A stretch of 64,000 bases of DNA from Pelagomonas calceolata (Eukaryota; Sar; Pelagophyceae; Pelagomonadales; Pelagomonadaceae): positions 124,001 to 188,000 of the forward strand of contig CAKKNE010000004.1 of NCBI GenBank assembly GCA_918797485.1. The letters are read 5' to 3'. A model generated the notes under the pieces. That model worked only from the letters and a program-made list of their open reading frames with translations, ran no database searches and had not been told where the DNA came from. A program made the position numbers and the translations under genes. Positions 17,816 through 27,134 of this stretch are shown here, in pieces; positions within the stretch are counted from its first letter, which is position 1, and each line of letters starts with the position of its first letter.

Positions 17816-20095
17816 CTAGGCCTCGACGAGCTCCTCCTCCTCGACCTCCGAAGGCTCGACCCAGCGGTCGTTCTCCTTGATGAGCTCCACCAAAGCGTCG
17901 CACGCGTCCTCGTTCGGGATGCCGCTCCGCACGACCGTCTTGCCGACGTACAGGTCGACCATGCCCGGCGCGCCGCCGACGTACCCGAAGTCGGCGTCGG
18001 CCATCTCGCCCGGGCCGTTCACGATGCAGCCCATGATCGCGATCGTCACGCCGGGTAAGTGTCCTGTTCTGTCCGAGATTTGCGCCGTGACTTCCTGCAG
18101 ATCGAAGAGCGTCCGCCCGCACGACGGGCACGACACGAATTCCGTCTTCACGTTCCGCATGCGCGAGCCCTGCAACAGACCAAACGACGCCGTCCTCAGG
18201 AACTCGACGTCAAAAGGCGCGTCGACGAAGAACCCATCAACAAGACCATCGACGGACAAGGACCCGCCGTCCATGCCCATGCGCAGGATGAACAGGTCCT
18301 TTCGCAGGGGACCGTTGTTCGGCGCCCTCGCCGTTTGGGCATCATAACCTAACCGTAAGATGGCCGGGTAGGCGCAGTTGTTCGCCTTGAGGTGGTGGAA
18401 GACCCGTCGGGCCGCATGCGTCCTCGACAAGTTCTCGACGTCGATGTCTACAATAGCGAACGCGACGTCGCTCCTTTGCGAAGCCGCTTTCAGCTCCGCG
18501 TCGGTCTCGGCGCCGGTCAGCCGCAGAGCAGCCGCCCGCGCGCACTCCGGCGTCGCCTCGCCGCCGTCGACGAGCGCGATGGCGCCTTCCAACGGCGTTT
18601 TTGCCAGCACGGAGGCCGGGACGACAACGCCGACGCCCGCCGTCTGCAGTCGGGAGAGCGTCCTCAACTGCGTCTTGTCCGAGGGCACTTCGGAAAGGAC
18701 AATAGAGTCCGACGACGCGACGTCCTTGAACGGCATGCCCACGGCCGTCTTCATGCCTAGTTTCGCGTAGAGGCCCTGCTCGTCCTCCAGGTCAGTTGCG
18801 GAGACGGCGGTCAGGACCGAACCGTCTCTGTGTAGCGCTTGAAACTCATCAGTGTAGATCGACGGTGCGAGCGTGACTTCCCTCCTCGTGAACGACGTGA
18901 TCGGCCGCGTCTCGGAATCATCGAACTCAATGACGTTCTGGGCCTTCTGCCTGTTGGCATCAGACACGGCCTCGTCACCTAGTTGAGCTAGCGTTCTACA
19001 GGGCTCCAATTCGAACTCGGGATCTTCCGTCAGCGACACGCGGATCGTGTCGCCCAGACCATCCGCCAACAAAGCCCCAATGCCGATGGCCGACTTCATG
19101 CGCCCGTCCTCGCCCTCGCCCGCCTCGGTCACGCCCAGATGCAGCGGGTAGTCCCAGCCGAGCTCGTACTGCGTCGCCGCCAGTAGTCTGTAAGCTTGAA
19201 CCATCACAACAGGGTTCGACGCCTTCATCGAAAAGACGAAGTTGTGAAAATCTAGCTTGCGGCAGATGTTCGCGAACTCGAGGGCCGACTCGACCATGCC
19301 CTGCGCGCTGTCGCCGTAGAAGGACATGATCCTTGCACTCAATGAACCGTGGTTCGTGCCGATGCGGATGGCCCGTCCGAGCTCCTTGCACCGTTCCACT
19401 AAGGGCGTAAACGTTTTCTCGATGTAGGCTCGTTCATCTTCGAACTGCTGCGGGTCCTGTGTTGATAGCGACCTTGTGATGCGTGGCTCTCTCCCCGACG
19501 GCGTCCACCTCTCGACGGGAACGCGTCGATGGCGTGGAAACAACGGACGCCGCCCCCGCACGTCGTAGTCGATCTCCTCGAAGGTCTTGCGGCCGTCCGC
19601 GAAATTCCCGGGGTTGACGCGGATCTTGTCGTAGGCCTCGCAGGCGATCATCGCCGCCTTGCGGTTGAAGTGCATGTCGGCCACGAGGGGGATGTGCACG
19701 CCCTGCGCATCCAACTGCTCGCGGATCTTCAGGGAGTTCTTTGCTTCGCCGATGCCTTGGACCGTGAGGCGGACCATGTCCGCGCCGGCCTCCTTGCATC
19801 GCAAGATCTGTTCGACGGACGCCTGGACGTCGTTCGTGTCCGTCGTGCCCATGGTCTGCAACACGATGGGGTCGCTGCTCCCTATCCTGACTTGGCCGAC
19901 TTTTACCGTGGACGTCGAGCGGCGCTCCGGGCTTTTATCGTCGGCGCAGTAGCGGCCCACTGCATCTGTCTTTTCGCGGTTCGCGGCGCGGTCGATCGTC
20001 GACTGTAGCGGCGCGGCGCGCGGCGCCTTGAGGACGGGCGCCTGGAGAGCGCTGCTCACAGAGAGCAGCGCACCCACAAGAGCCGACGCCCTCAT
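17816..20095 (-). CDS. ispG: 4-hydroxy-3-methylbut-2-enyl diphosphate synthase (plastid IspG/HDS)
   Basis: This enzyme of the plastid MEP isoprenoid pathway converts MEcPP to HMBPP using a [4Fe-4S] cluster. The protein starts MRASALVGALLSVSSALQAP, a signal peptide plus ASAFAP-like junction. The TIM-barrel part has VKVGQVRIGSSDPIVLQTMGTTDTNDV and ADMHFN; the long central insert is that of plant/algal-type enzymes. The cluster domain has CPSCGRTLFDLQE and IAIMGCIVNGPGEMADADFGYVGG. An in-frame 105-nt insertion (19457-19561, between EEIDYD and DPQQFEDE) starts GTGCGG, ends AACACAG and carries the TTTCCACGCCATCGACGCG core, so it is almost certainly an intron although it contains no stop. The spliced protein is 724 residues. 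Confidence 0.95.
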   Translation of the reverse strand: MRASALVGALLSVSSALQAPVLKAPRAAPLQSTIDRAANREKTDAVGRYCADDKSPERRSTSTVKVGQVRIGSSDPIVLQTMGTTDTNDVQASVEQILRCKEAGADMVRLTVQGIGEAKNSLKIREQLDAQGVHIPLVADMHFNRKAAMIACEAYDKIRVNPGNFADGRKTFEEIDYDVRGRRPLFPRHRRVPVERWTPSGREPRITRSLSTQDPQQFEDERAYIEKTFTPLVERCKELGRAIRIGTNHGSLSARIMSFYGDSAQGMVESALEFANICRKLDFHNFVFSMKASNPVVMVQAYRLLAATQYELGWDYPLHLGVTEAGEGEDGRMKSAIGIGALLADGLGDTIRVSLTEDPEFELEPCRTLAQLGDEAVSDANRQKAQNVIEFDDSETRPITSFTRREVTLAPSIYTDEFQALHRDGSVLTAVSATDLEDEQGLYAKLGMKTAVGMPFKDVASSDSIVLSEVPSDKTQLRTLSRLQTAGVGVVVPASVLAKTPLEGAIALVDGGEATPECARAAALRLTGAETDAELKAASQRSDVAFAIVDIDVENLSRTHAARRVFHHLKANNCAYPAILRLGYDAQTARAPNNGPLRKDLFILRMGMDGGSLSVDGLVDGFFVDAPFDVEFLRTASFGLLQGSRMRNVKTEFVSCPSCGRTLFDLQEVTAQISDRTGHLPGVTIAIMGCIVNGPGEMADADFGYVGGAPGMVDLYVGKTVVRSGIPNEDACDALVELIKENDRWVEPSEVEEEELVEA

Positions 20096-20811
20096 CTTTG
20101 CTGCGCTTCGTTTAGAGCGTTATCGCTGCGTCTTTTGCAGCTGTTGACACCTTCTGCAGTCGCGCGGAAGCCGATTTGACGTGTGATGCCGTATGAGCTA
20201 GATGTGGGCAAGCTCCAAGTCTGGGCGGCCCTCGCCCGATTACCCCCTCCTCGCCGCGTCGGAGGCGTCTCGTTGTGCTGCAGGGAGGGGTATTTGCGGC
20301 GTCATGGTGTTTGCTGGTGTTTTGTGCACCCTGAGCACGATGCCTCGGGTTGCGCTCGGCCAGGCGTCTTCGGAGTCCGTGCGGCACCGAGTACCCTGCG
20401 TTGCGAGGCGTTTCGGGGCGAAGCCCCGCTTCCTTGGCTGAGCACTGACCGAGTGCAGCGAGGACGCAATTAGCCCTCTGTTACAGCCAGCGTAAGCACT
20501 TTTACACGACGCAACCCATCACGGTGGCCCGTTCCCTTGCCGAGCCAACTTACCGCGCTTCGCGCCGAAGCGCTGCGCCTCCGTGGACGGCGATTGCCCA
20601 TGTTTGAAGTAGTGCGTCGATGGCGCTGGGCTAATCCCGAGACGCCGCCGATGCGCTAAAACATGCTGTCGTGTGCTCGCCCGACCCGAAACGTGTCCGC
20701 GAGAGCGAATTTACGGCAAAAACGCAAAGAGAGACCCCAGACGCGGGACCGCCGCGCTCACCGCAACCCAAACACAGGCTCTACACAAGTTAAAAAGCAA
20801 CAACAACAAAC
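20096..20811. other. divergent intergenic region, ispG / plastid L12
   Basis: This 716-bp gap has no palindrome copy. It has GC-rich hairpins (GGGGCGAAGCCCC near 20417; GCGCTTCGCGCCGAAGCGC near 20548) and, on the minus strand, the intron-core sequence GCGCCATCGACGCAC near 20609, which might mark a 5' UTR intron of ispG. No convincing ORF was found. Confidence 0.4.
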
Positions 20812-21285
20812 ATGCAGCGCCTCCTCATCGCCGCCTCCGCCGTCGCCGTCGCCGGGTTCATGGCCCCGCCCGCACGACCGACGTCCGTGCGCATGGACGC
20901 GTCGGTCGACTCCATCCTCGAGGACATCAAGGGCCTCACCCTCGTGGAAGCTTCGGAACTCGTGTCGAAGATCGAGGAGACGTTCGGCGTCGACGCGAGC
21001 AGCGCACCCGTCGCGATGGCCGTCGCGGGCGGCGCAGCGGCGGGCGGCGGCGACGAGGCCGCCGACGAGAAGGACGAGTTCGACGTCGTCCTGACGGAGG
21101 TGCCGGCGGACAAGAAGATCGCGGTCCTCAAGATCGTGCGAACGATCACGGGCCTCGGCCTCAAGGAGGCCAAGGGCATGGTCGAGTCCGCGCCGGTCAC
21201 GATCAAGGAGGGCGCGCCCAAGGACGAGGCCGCGGACATCCAGAAGCAGATCGAGGAGGGCGGCGCCAAGGTCGAGCTCAAGTAG
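20812..21285 (+). CDS. rpl12: nuclear-encoded plastid ribosomal protein bL12 (L7/L12)
   Basis: The gene encodes 157 residues. The N-terminus [23 protein letters not shown] is a textbook bipartite plastid signal (signal peptide, then AGFMAPP). The mature protein has the L12 dimerisation domain ([28 protein letters not shown]), an Ala/Gly-rich hinge, and the C-terminal factor-binding domain ([39 protein letters not shown]). bL12 forms the flexible stalk that recruits elongation factors to the 70S ribosome. It is a single exon, divergent from ispG, and is one of the genes without the palindrome upstream. Confidence 0.97.
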   Translation: MQRLLIAASAVAVAGFMAPPARPTSVRMDASVDSILEDIKGLTLVEASELVSKIEETFGVDASSAPVAMAVAGGAAAGGGDEAADEKDEFDVVLTEVPADKKIAVLKIVRTITGLGLKEAKGMVESAPVTIKEGAPKDEAADIQKQIEEGGAKVELK

Positions 21286-21459
21286 GGCGCTGCGCTTTCT
21301 CCCGGTTAACATATGTCCCCTTAGCAGTGTCCGCGCGACGTCGCGTCGATGGCGTCGACCACTGGCAGCGCACTTGGCAGCGCTCCGAGTCGGCGCTCGG
21401 CTGATTTCAAGTTTCCGAGTCTATCGAACTTGAATTCATGCCGTGACTAGTACATCACA

Positions 21460-22569
21460 TTACACGGTCTCCTGGGCCGCGCGGAGGGCCTCGAGGGGGA
21501 CGCCGACGCGCTTGCAGAATTCTTCGTCGGTGTACGCGGCGCTATTGAGGACAATCGCAGGATCAGCCCCGGCAGCGCGGCATACTTCGAGACGTGGCCG
21601 GTACCGTTTTTTTAGGCTTTGCCCCAAACGAGATGGGGCGGATATTATCTTCGCGCGCACGTCCGAAACGGACAAACCAAGGTCTCGCTCAAAGAAGTCC
21701 AACTTTGGCTCCACGTTGTCTTCGACGCTGTAGCCAAATAATGATGGGAAAGTTACTATCATTTTCTTCAGCTCCATTCTATTCAGGTTGAGGCGCGATT
21801 GCAACCAGTCGAGCGTTGGCGCCAAGTTGTCCTCGATGTTGTAGCTCAGCACTGCTGGTAGCCGTAGTACCATCATCCTCAGCCCCGCGTCGTCCAGATC
21901 GAGGCGCATCTGTAGCCAGTCGAGCGTCGGCGCCAGGTTGTCCTCGACGCTGTAGGTCAGCAGTGCAGGTTTCAGCAGAAAAACCTTCTTTAGTTGCGCA
22001 TCATCAAGGTCGAGGCGCCTTTGCAGCCACTCGAGCCTTAACACCATGGCATCGATGCTGTAGCCCAGCACTGACGGGCGACCCATGACCAACTTCTTCA
22101 GCTGCTTCGCGTCCAGGTCGAGCCGTCGCTGCATCCAGTCACAGTTCGACTCCATGCTCTCGACGCTCCGCGCCATCTGTCTTGAGTGCCGCACAACCAT
22201 CGTCTTTAGCTGCGTCGCGTCCAAGCCAAGACGATCCTGTAGCCAGTCGAACGTCGACGCCATCGCTTCGACGCTGTAGCCCAGCAGTGTTGGATTTACT
22301 GTCACCACCTTCTTCAGCTCCGCGTCGCTCAGGTCGAGCGAGGACTGTAGCCAACCGCACAAGCAATCAATTTGCGTCCGTGTCAGGCTTTCTGCGATAC
22401 TCGGTAACAACCTTCGTTCGGCCTTGCAAGCTTCCTCCGCCGTGCAGCCCAAGCACTGGATGTAGTAATCATATGCTGCCCCTGGACATACAACATGTCT
22501 GGACAGCCTGGCAACCGGCGGAACCAATGCGACCGTCAATGAAAGATGCAACACGCATGCCCTTGCCAT
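21460..22569 (-). CDS. mTERF-family protein with regular repeats
   Basis: The start is the ATG of MARACVLHLSLTVALVPP, which looks like a signal or plastid leader. The rest is about eight tandem units of 35-36 residues with the form LDWLQxRLDLDDAxLKKMVxxxPxLLxYSVEDNLxPT. This is the mTERF helical repeat, including the proline and the leucine pattern. mTERF proteins bind organelle nucleic acids and control transcription, splicing or ribosome assembly. The repeats are unusually regular, as in the expanded stramenopile sets, where units share most residues. A weaker end repeat (FFERDLGLSVSDVRAKI) and a short tail close the 369-residue protein. Mitochondrial versus plastid location is not decided. 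Confidence 0.8.
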   Translation of the reverse strand: MARACVLHLSLTVALVPPVARLSRHVVCPGAAYDYYIQCLGCTAEEACKAERRLLPSIAESLTRTQIDCLCGWLQSSLDLSDAELKKVVTVNPTLLGYSVEAMASTFDWLQDRLGLDATQLKTMVVRHSRQMARSVESMESNCDWMQRRLDLDAKQLKKLVMGRPSVLGYSIDAMVLRLEWLQRRLDLDDAQLKKVFLLKPALLTYSVEDNLAPTLDWLQMRLDLDDAGLRMMVLRLPAVLSYNIEDNLAPTLDWLQSRLNLNRMELKKMIVTFPSLFGYSVEDNVEPKLDFFERDLGLSVSDVRAKIISAPSRLGQSLKKRYRPRLEVCRAAGADPAIVLNSAAYTDEEFCKRVGVPLEALRAAQETV

Positions 22570-23167
22570 TTTCACCCCATCGCGACGTCCGGGCAGCCCT
22601 TAATTGCCAAGCCACAATCTGGGAGAGCAAAAGTGCTCGCACGTATATACGCTCCACCAGGGGGCCTGGACTTCTCCTCTCGTCGACAATACTCTTTAGA
22701 ATCTTTTCTATAGTTGTCTGACATCTCTTCTCAACTTTGAGAAGCAAATACTTCATCTCTGATGTAGAACTACACCGCCGCGCCACGATTTCGACGTTGA
22801 TCCCTCGGATCCTGGATGAAACTGGAGGCGTCGGCGGATTCTGAAGGGACTTCTTTTTTTCCTTTTCTTGCCGAGCTGACTAGGGAGCTGACTGCACGTA
22901 ACGCGGAGCTGAAGATGGAGCAGAACGGGTCTCGGGGCTATGCTGGCGGACGCGGTGAGCTCTCGAGGTCTGAAGCAGGTACGCGAGAGCGAAGTTCCTT
23001 TTTTTGCGGCTTTGGCGAACACCCGCGATTAGGCCGCGGACTCGGCAGACCGGCGTGCCACGAGGGTGACCAAGCGAACCAAGCGACACCGAGCGACTCG
23101 CCGCGCGCCGTCGGGCACGAGCTAGGCAAACAACGAAGGCACGAGCGCGGCACACGAAGAACACTAC
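22570..23167. other. intergenic region upstream of the mTERF gene
   Basis: This roughly 600-bp gap lies between the mTERF start and the next gene's stop. It has no palindrome, no repeat and no ORF of convincing composition. Confidence 0.35.
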
Positions 23168-24580
23168 TTATCCGCTAAACACGCGCGCCCCGCCCCGCCG
23201 CCCGGGCCCCACAGAGCGCCGCACCCCCCGCGCGCCGCCGGGCCGGTTGTTGAACGCGAAGCGCGAGAAGCCGTCGGGCGGCTCCCGCACCACGTTATCG
23301 GTAGTCGCCTCCGCGAGGTGCCGTTCTATCTGAGCGGCACCTTTCTGCAGCAGGCCGTGCAGCAAGTTCGCATGACTTCGATCCACTTGGTAGCGCTGGC
23401 CGTGCTTGCCCGTGTGGTGGATCACCTCCACCGAATCGCCGCGCAGCGTCCGCCGCGGCCCATACACTCTACTAATCCAGTCGTCCATCCACCAGTCCGA
23501 GAGCTGCGGCGGGTAGTACTGCCCGCCAAAAATCTCCATATGGGTTCGGTGCGTGAAATCGTGCGTTAAAATACGTCGATTCCCCTGCTGGCACGCCGGG
23601 CCGACGGCCCCGACATTGTTCATTGAACTAAGAGCTTCCACAAAATGTTTGGCCCACCTCGTCGCGAGTTCCGTATCATCATTAACTCGATAGATGTAGT
23701 CGGCCTTGGCTTCGTAGAAAGCCTCGCGCGTTATTCCCGTGAACACCGGGCCCGGCTTTTTGACTTTGTTGTCGACGACGGCGTATCTTAGTTCAACCTG
23801 CACGTTCTTGGCGGCGAGCTGGCTCTTGATATTTTCCTGGAACCACCGTCGCCCTTGCTCGGCGCCGCCGCCGAGATCCCACCATCGATCACCAATATCG
23901 TAGCCCAAAACGACCACATATCTAAAGCCGCACTCGACCGTCCGGTGGAAGGACGGGAGGAGGTGGTGGAACACGGCCAGGTCGTCCAATCTTTGGGGAG
24001 TGATCCAGCCTTGTTTACCTCGGGTGGTCGTCCCGCAGCAGAGCGCGATCAGAGGCTGATTTTGCGTCGAGGGAGGACAGGTCTCGAGCTCGGGGACGTT
24101 TATGTGTCGCGGCGGCGGCGCGCGTACCCTTGAACCTCCAACGAGGCCGTCGCAGCGCAGCTTCGTCCAGCGCCGCTGGCCGTTCGGCCCGAGGCTGCCC
24201 CAGTTCGCGCCCGGAATTACGGAATGCTTCTGCATCATGAAGGCGCACTCGTCGCGCGGCGTGCTGCCCCTTCCGGGTCGCTGCAGCGGCTTTTGTTGTA
24301 TTGGTGGTGGTGCTTCGGGGGTATTCCACCGCTGTTGATCGGCCTCGCGCTCCCGTAAGCTCCGCGCCTCGGCTTCCGACCGCATGAACTGATCAAAAAA
24401 GTTCACGTGCTCGCTCGCGTCGTGGCGCTTGTATGAATGCGTGCGCGGCACGTCGCCGTTCATGAAGCCGTCGCGGCGCTGCGCCGTCTCGTTCTGGACG
24501 TAGAGCGCGCGGCCCATGAGCAGCACGAGGAGGCCTAGGACCGCGGCGGTGGTCCAGCCGCCGCGTCTCGGCTGCGCCAT
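23168..24580 (-). CDS. type II membrane glycosyltransferase-like protein
   Basis: The gene encodes 470 residues starting at MAQPRRGGWTTAAVLGLLVLLMG, a short cytosolic tail followed by one membrane anchor, the layout of Golgi enzymes. After a Pro/Gln-rich stem comes a globular domain with PLIALCCGTTTRG, YVVVLGYDIGDRWWD, YIYRVNDDTELATRWAKHFVEAL, and FTHRTHMEIFGGQYYPPQLSDWWMDDWISRVYG. The RVNDDTE block fits the DxD-type nucleotide-sugar/metal site of a GT-A fold, and the later block resembles an acceptor-site segment seen in uncharacterised protist families. Donor and acceptor are unknown. The frame is open a further 89 codons upstream, but that part overlaps the promoter palindrome and lacks an anchor, so the internal ATG is chosen. 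Confidence 0.6.
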   Translation of the reverse strand: MAQPRRGGWTTAAVLGLLVLLMGRALYVQNETAQRRDGFMNGDVPRTHSYKRHDASEHVNFFDQFMRSEAEARSLREREADQQRWNTPEAPPPIQQKPLQRPGRGSTPRDECAFMMQKHSVIPGANWGSLGPNGQRRWTKLRCDGLVGGSRVRAPPPRHINVPELETCPPSTQNQPLIALCCGTTTRGKQGWITPQRLDDLAVFHHLLPSFHRTVECGFRYVVVLGYDIGDRWWDLGGGAEQGRRWFQENIKSQLAAKNVQVELRYAVVDNKVKKPGPVFTGITREAFYEAKADYIYRVNDDTELATRWAKHFVEALSSMNNVGAVGPACQQGNRRILTHDFTHRTHMEIFGGQYYPPQLSDWWMDDWISRVYGPRRTLRGDSVEVIHHTGKHGQRYQVDRSHANLLHGLLQKGAAQIERHLAEATTDNVVREPPDGFSRFAFNNRPGGARGVRRSVGPGRRGGARVFSG

Positions 24581-24755
24581 TGCTTCGGCTAGCTGTGTGT
24601 CGGCCCCCTGCTGGGAGTTTAGTTGTGGCCGCGTGGAAGCGTCTGGTGAGCGAAGGTTGCTGTTAACCGCTTTCAATGGAGGCTGCAACAAGTACCCACT
24701 GATTAGATGGCGACGCCCTTGCGCCGCTGCGGCCTCGCGGCGCCGCGGTGGATTA

Positions 24756-24780
24756 GCTAGCGATCTGTAACACACTAGTA
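24756..24780 (+). promoter_or_regulatory. CTAG palindrome upstream of the glycosyltransferase-like gene
   Basis: The copy reads GCTAGCGATC then TGTAACACACTAGTA. It lies 176 bp upstream of the minus-strand ATG at 24580 and about 15 bp after the end of the next gene. Confidence 0.6.
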
Positions 24781-24794
24781 TTCTCAATACATAT

Positions 24795-25760
24795 TCACTT
24801 AGCCCCGTCGTCCTCAGCGACGACCGCGTCCCGGACAGCACAAGCAATAGCTACGTCCTGCGTCGCGATGCCCGTCAGGTCGCAGACGATCACGGTCTCG
24901 GGCGTCGCCCGCGGCGGCGCGCCCGCCCACTTGTGCTCGCCGAGTTCTTCGGTAGGGAGGCCCTCCGGTCTATAAAATGCCTCGCCGAAGGCCTCGCACT
25001 GCTTGCGACTGTCGACGAGAAGCTTCACGTCTCCCCTAAGAACGGCGGGGCCCAGCTCGCGCTTGCCCGGGCCGTCCGCACCCAAGGCGACCACCAACGC
25101 CCCGGATTTTACGGAAGGCACGAGCGGCTCCGTCGACGGCGTGCAGCACACAATCACGTCGGCGCGCGCCGTCGCCGCGGCGTACGACTCGATCGACACC
25201 TTGGCCCAGCCCTTTGATTTAGCGAAGGCCGCGAACTTTTCAGCACTCTCTGACGTGCGCGACGAGACAATAATACCTCCAAAACCCAGGTCGACGGCGT
25301 ACTCCGCCACGAGCTTGGCAACAACACCAGTCCCGAGGATGGATAGCGACGCCGCTTTTGCCGGCGCGAACTTCGAGATGCATAAACACGCCGCGGCTGC
25401 CGTCCGCACGTCGGTCAAATGACCATTATCCAAGAGGATGGTCTCTAACTCTCCAGTCGTCTGGCTGAAGAGGAGCATGCATCCTTGAGAGTTGGAAAGC
25501 CCCAGAGCCGCGTTGCCGGGGAAGCCGCCCGCGACCTTGACGACCCAGGACGCCTTGCCCTTGATGTAGCCGGACTTGACGCACGCGTGGCCTCCTCCTT
25601 CGTCGTCCTCGTCGTGCGGCTCGACGTGGACGTGCTGCACGTCGGCGACGTAGGCGTGGCCCGCCGAGAACTCCTCGTAGGCGTCGCGCATGGCGTCCAT
25701 GAGTTTTGCTAAGGGCGGGATCTTGGAGAGCATCTCGCTCTGCTGGACGACTCGCACCAT
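24795..25760 (-). CDS. ornithine cyclodeaminase / mu-crystallin family protein
   Basis: The gene encodes 321 residues from the ATG of MVRVVQQSEMLSKIPP. It shows the family's substrate/core part (HVEPH, YIKGKASWVVKVAGGFPGNAALGLSNSQGCMLLFSQTTGELETILLDNGHLTDVRTAAAA) and the NAD(P)-binding Rossmann segment SLSILGTGVVAKLVAEY with IIVSSRTSESAEKFA. These proteins include ornithine cyclodeaminase, alanine dehydrogenase and ketimine reductase, and sequence alone does not separate them. The closing region (DLTGIATQDVAIACAV) is standard. It lacks an organelle leader. The gene is divergent from the ZIP transporter with a palindrome in between. Confidence 0.85.
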   Translation of the reverse strand: MVRVVQQSEMLSKIPPLAKLMDAMRDAYEEFSAGHAYVADVQHVHVEPHDEDDEGGGHACVKSGYIKGKASWVVKVAGGFPGNAALGLSNSQGCMLLFSQTTGELETILLDNGHLTDVRTAAAACLCISKFAPAKAASLSILGTGVVAKLVAEYAVDLGFGGIIVSSRTSESAEKFAAFAKSKGWAKVSIESYAAATARADVIVCCTPSTEPLVPSVKSGALVVALGADGPGKRELGPAVLRGDVKLLVDSRKQCEAFGEAFYRPEGLPTEELGEHKWAGAPPRATPETVIVCDLTGIATQDVAIACAVRDAVVAEDDGAK

Positions 25761-26225
25761 TGTGAGCAGTGTGGTCTGTGTCGGTCTTTTGGCTGTCGCG
25801 GGACGCAATGTGATCCTAGGCTGTGAGAGCTGTGAGAGCTGTCGGGCTGTCGGGGCTCAGAGTTTTGTGGCTGTCGCGTGAGGTAATGAATGTGATCCTA
25901 GGCTGCGTTTGCCGATCAATTGGTCAGCAGTACTCCTACTGGCGCTGTTTTTTGCAAGGCTGCCCATCTTGCTAGTGTGTTACAGGTTCGCTAGCTAATC
26001 GCAGCGCGCGTGCTGCCTTGCACTCGCCGCAGTGTTGCTCTACGCGCCATAAGGCATCACTGGGTACCGCGCACGAGACGTCCACAGCAACTCAGCCGAG
26101 CCTTACGCCTTCGACGCGACTCCAAGCCTCGATAGCGAGCATACTGCAATCAAGTGCAGTGAGAGCCTCTCCGCGTCGTGCGCGTACGAGCCGAGCAAAG
26201 CCGCGCAAAAGAATCACAAAGCATC
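25761..26225. other. divergent intergenic region, OCD family / ZIP
   Basis: This 465-bp divergent promoter region contains one palindrome copy (25970-25995) near its centre. A short direct repeat (TGTGATCCTAGGCTG near 25810 and 25893) lies on the OCD side. No gene was seen. Confidence 0.5.
25970..25995 (-). promoter_or_regulatory. CTAG palindrome in divergent promoter OCD / ZIP
   Basis: On the minus strand it reads GCTAGCGAACC then TGTAACACACTAGCA. It lies 210 bp from the OCD-family ATG and 231 bp from the ZIP ATG, almost symmetric. Confidence 0.7.
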
Positions 26226-27077
26226 ATGGTCGTCTCCTCGGCCTACCAGGCGGCAGCGCTGATGTCCGTCATCTCCTTCGCGGGCGCGCTCGTCTTCGTC
26301 GGCTGCGGACGATTGGCAAGCAAGTTTGGCATTGACGACGCCAAGGCCGTGAGTTTCTTCGACGCGACGTGCTTGACGCTCGCGGCGACGGCCATGATCG
26401 GCGACGCGTGTTTGCACCTCATACCCGAGACGTTCGAGGGCACGGACGAGGAGACGGCCGATAGATATGGTGTACTATTAGTTACGGGCGTCGTAGCCGT
26501 GTTAGCCTTCGAGAAGATTTGTGATGCATGTAACACTGGTACGATCGAGCCGTTCGGGGTGGCCAACCTATTAGTAGAAGGTTTACATAACTTCGCGGAC
26601 GGCATGGCGTTACAAGTGGCCTGGAACCTGAATAGAGAGGCCGGCGTCGCGACGACGATCGCCGTGGCGGTCCACGAACTCCCGCAAGAGTTGGGCGACT
26701 TCGCCGTGCTGAGAAGAGCGGGCTTCGCGACCGGGCCTTTGTTAGCAGCCAACTTTGTGGCATCGTTAACGTGCTTCGGCGGCGTGGCGCTGGCGGCGTC
26801 GCCGTGGGTCGCCTCCCGTGAAGCCGAGATGGTTGCGTTCACGGCCGGTTCATTTCTCGCGCTCGCGCTGCACTCGCTCGCGCCGCGGGCTTTGGCGACG
26901 CTGGACGAGGCGGCGACGTCTCAAGGGCGTGCTGTCAGGGCGGCTTGGTTATTGGCGCTCGTGCTCGGCGTCGTGCGCTTCCTGCAGTTCGTCGGCGAGC
27001 TCGAGCACGCCGTACCGGCGGCCGAGGAGTCTTCTTCGGGCTTCGGGTCGTTCTTTTCGCGGGGGAAGGAGCTCTAG
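26226..27077 (+). CDS. ZIP-family metal transporter (LIV-1/ZIP7-ZIP13 type)
   Basis: The gene encodes 283 residues, a single exon with about eight membrane segments. The metal-site helices are LLVEGLHNFADGMALQVAW (HN..DG) and IAVAVHELPQELGDFAVL (HE.P.E.GDF), the signature of the LIV-1 subgroup that includes ER/Golgi zinc exporters ZIP7 and ZIP13. DACLHLIPE in the first third is also typical. The second motif has Gln in place of the commoner His (HELPQE instead of HE.PHE), which could alter metal preference. The start is the ATG of MVVSSAYQAAAL. Zinc is the likely substrate; iron or manganese cannot be ruled out. It is convergent with the prolyl hydroxylase gene. Confidence 0.9.
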   Translation: MVVSSAYQAAALMSVISFAGALVFVGCGRLASKFGIDDAKAVSFFDATCLTLAATAMIGDACLHLIPETFEGTDEETADRYGVLLVTGVVAVLAFEKICDACNTGTIEPFGVANLLVEGLHNFADGMALQVAWNLNREAGVATTIAVAVHELPQELGDFAVLRRAGFATGPLLAANFVASLTCFGGVALAASPWVASREAEMVAFTAGSFLALALHSLAPRALATLDEAATSQGRAVRAAWLLALVLGVVRFLQFVGELEHAVPAAEESSSGFGSFFSRGKEL

Positions 27078-27134
27078 TGGGAAGGTGGGGTAAAGTTATT
27101 TAAGGTAAATCACTAGAAGTACATAGAATCATTC

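Noticed and set aside
24581-24847. N-terminal extension of the glycosyltransferase-like protein
   Set aside because: The extra 89 codons span the promoter palindrome and lack a membrane anchor; the anchor follows directly after the internal ATG.
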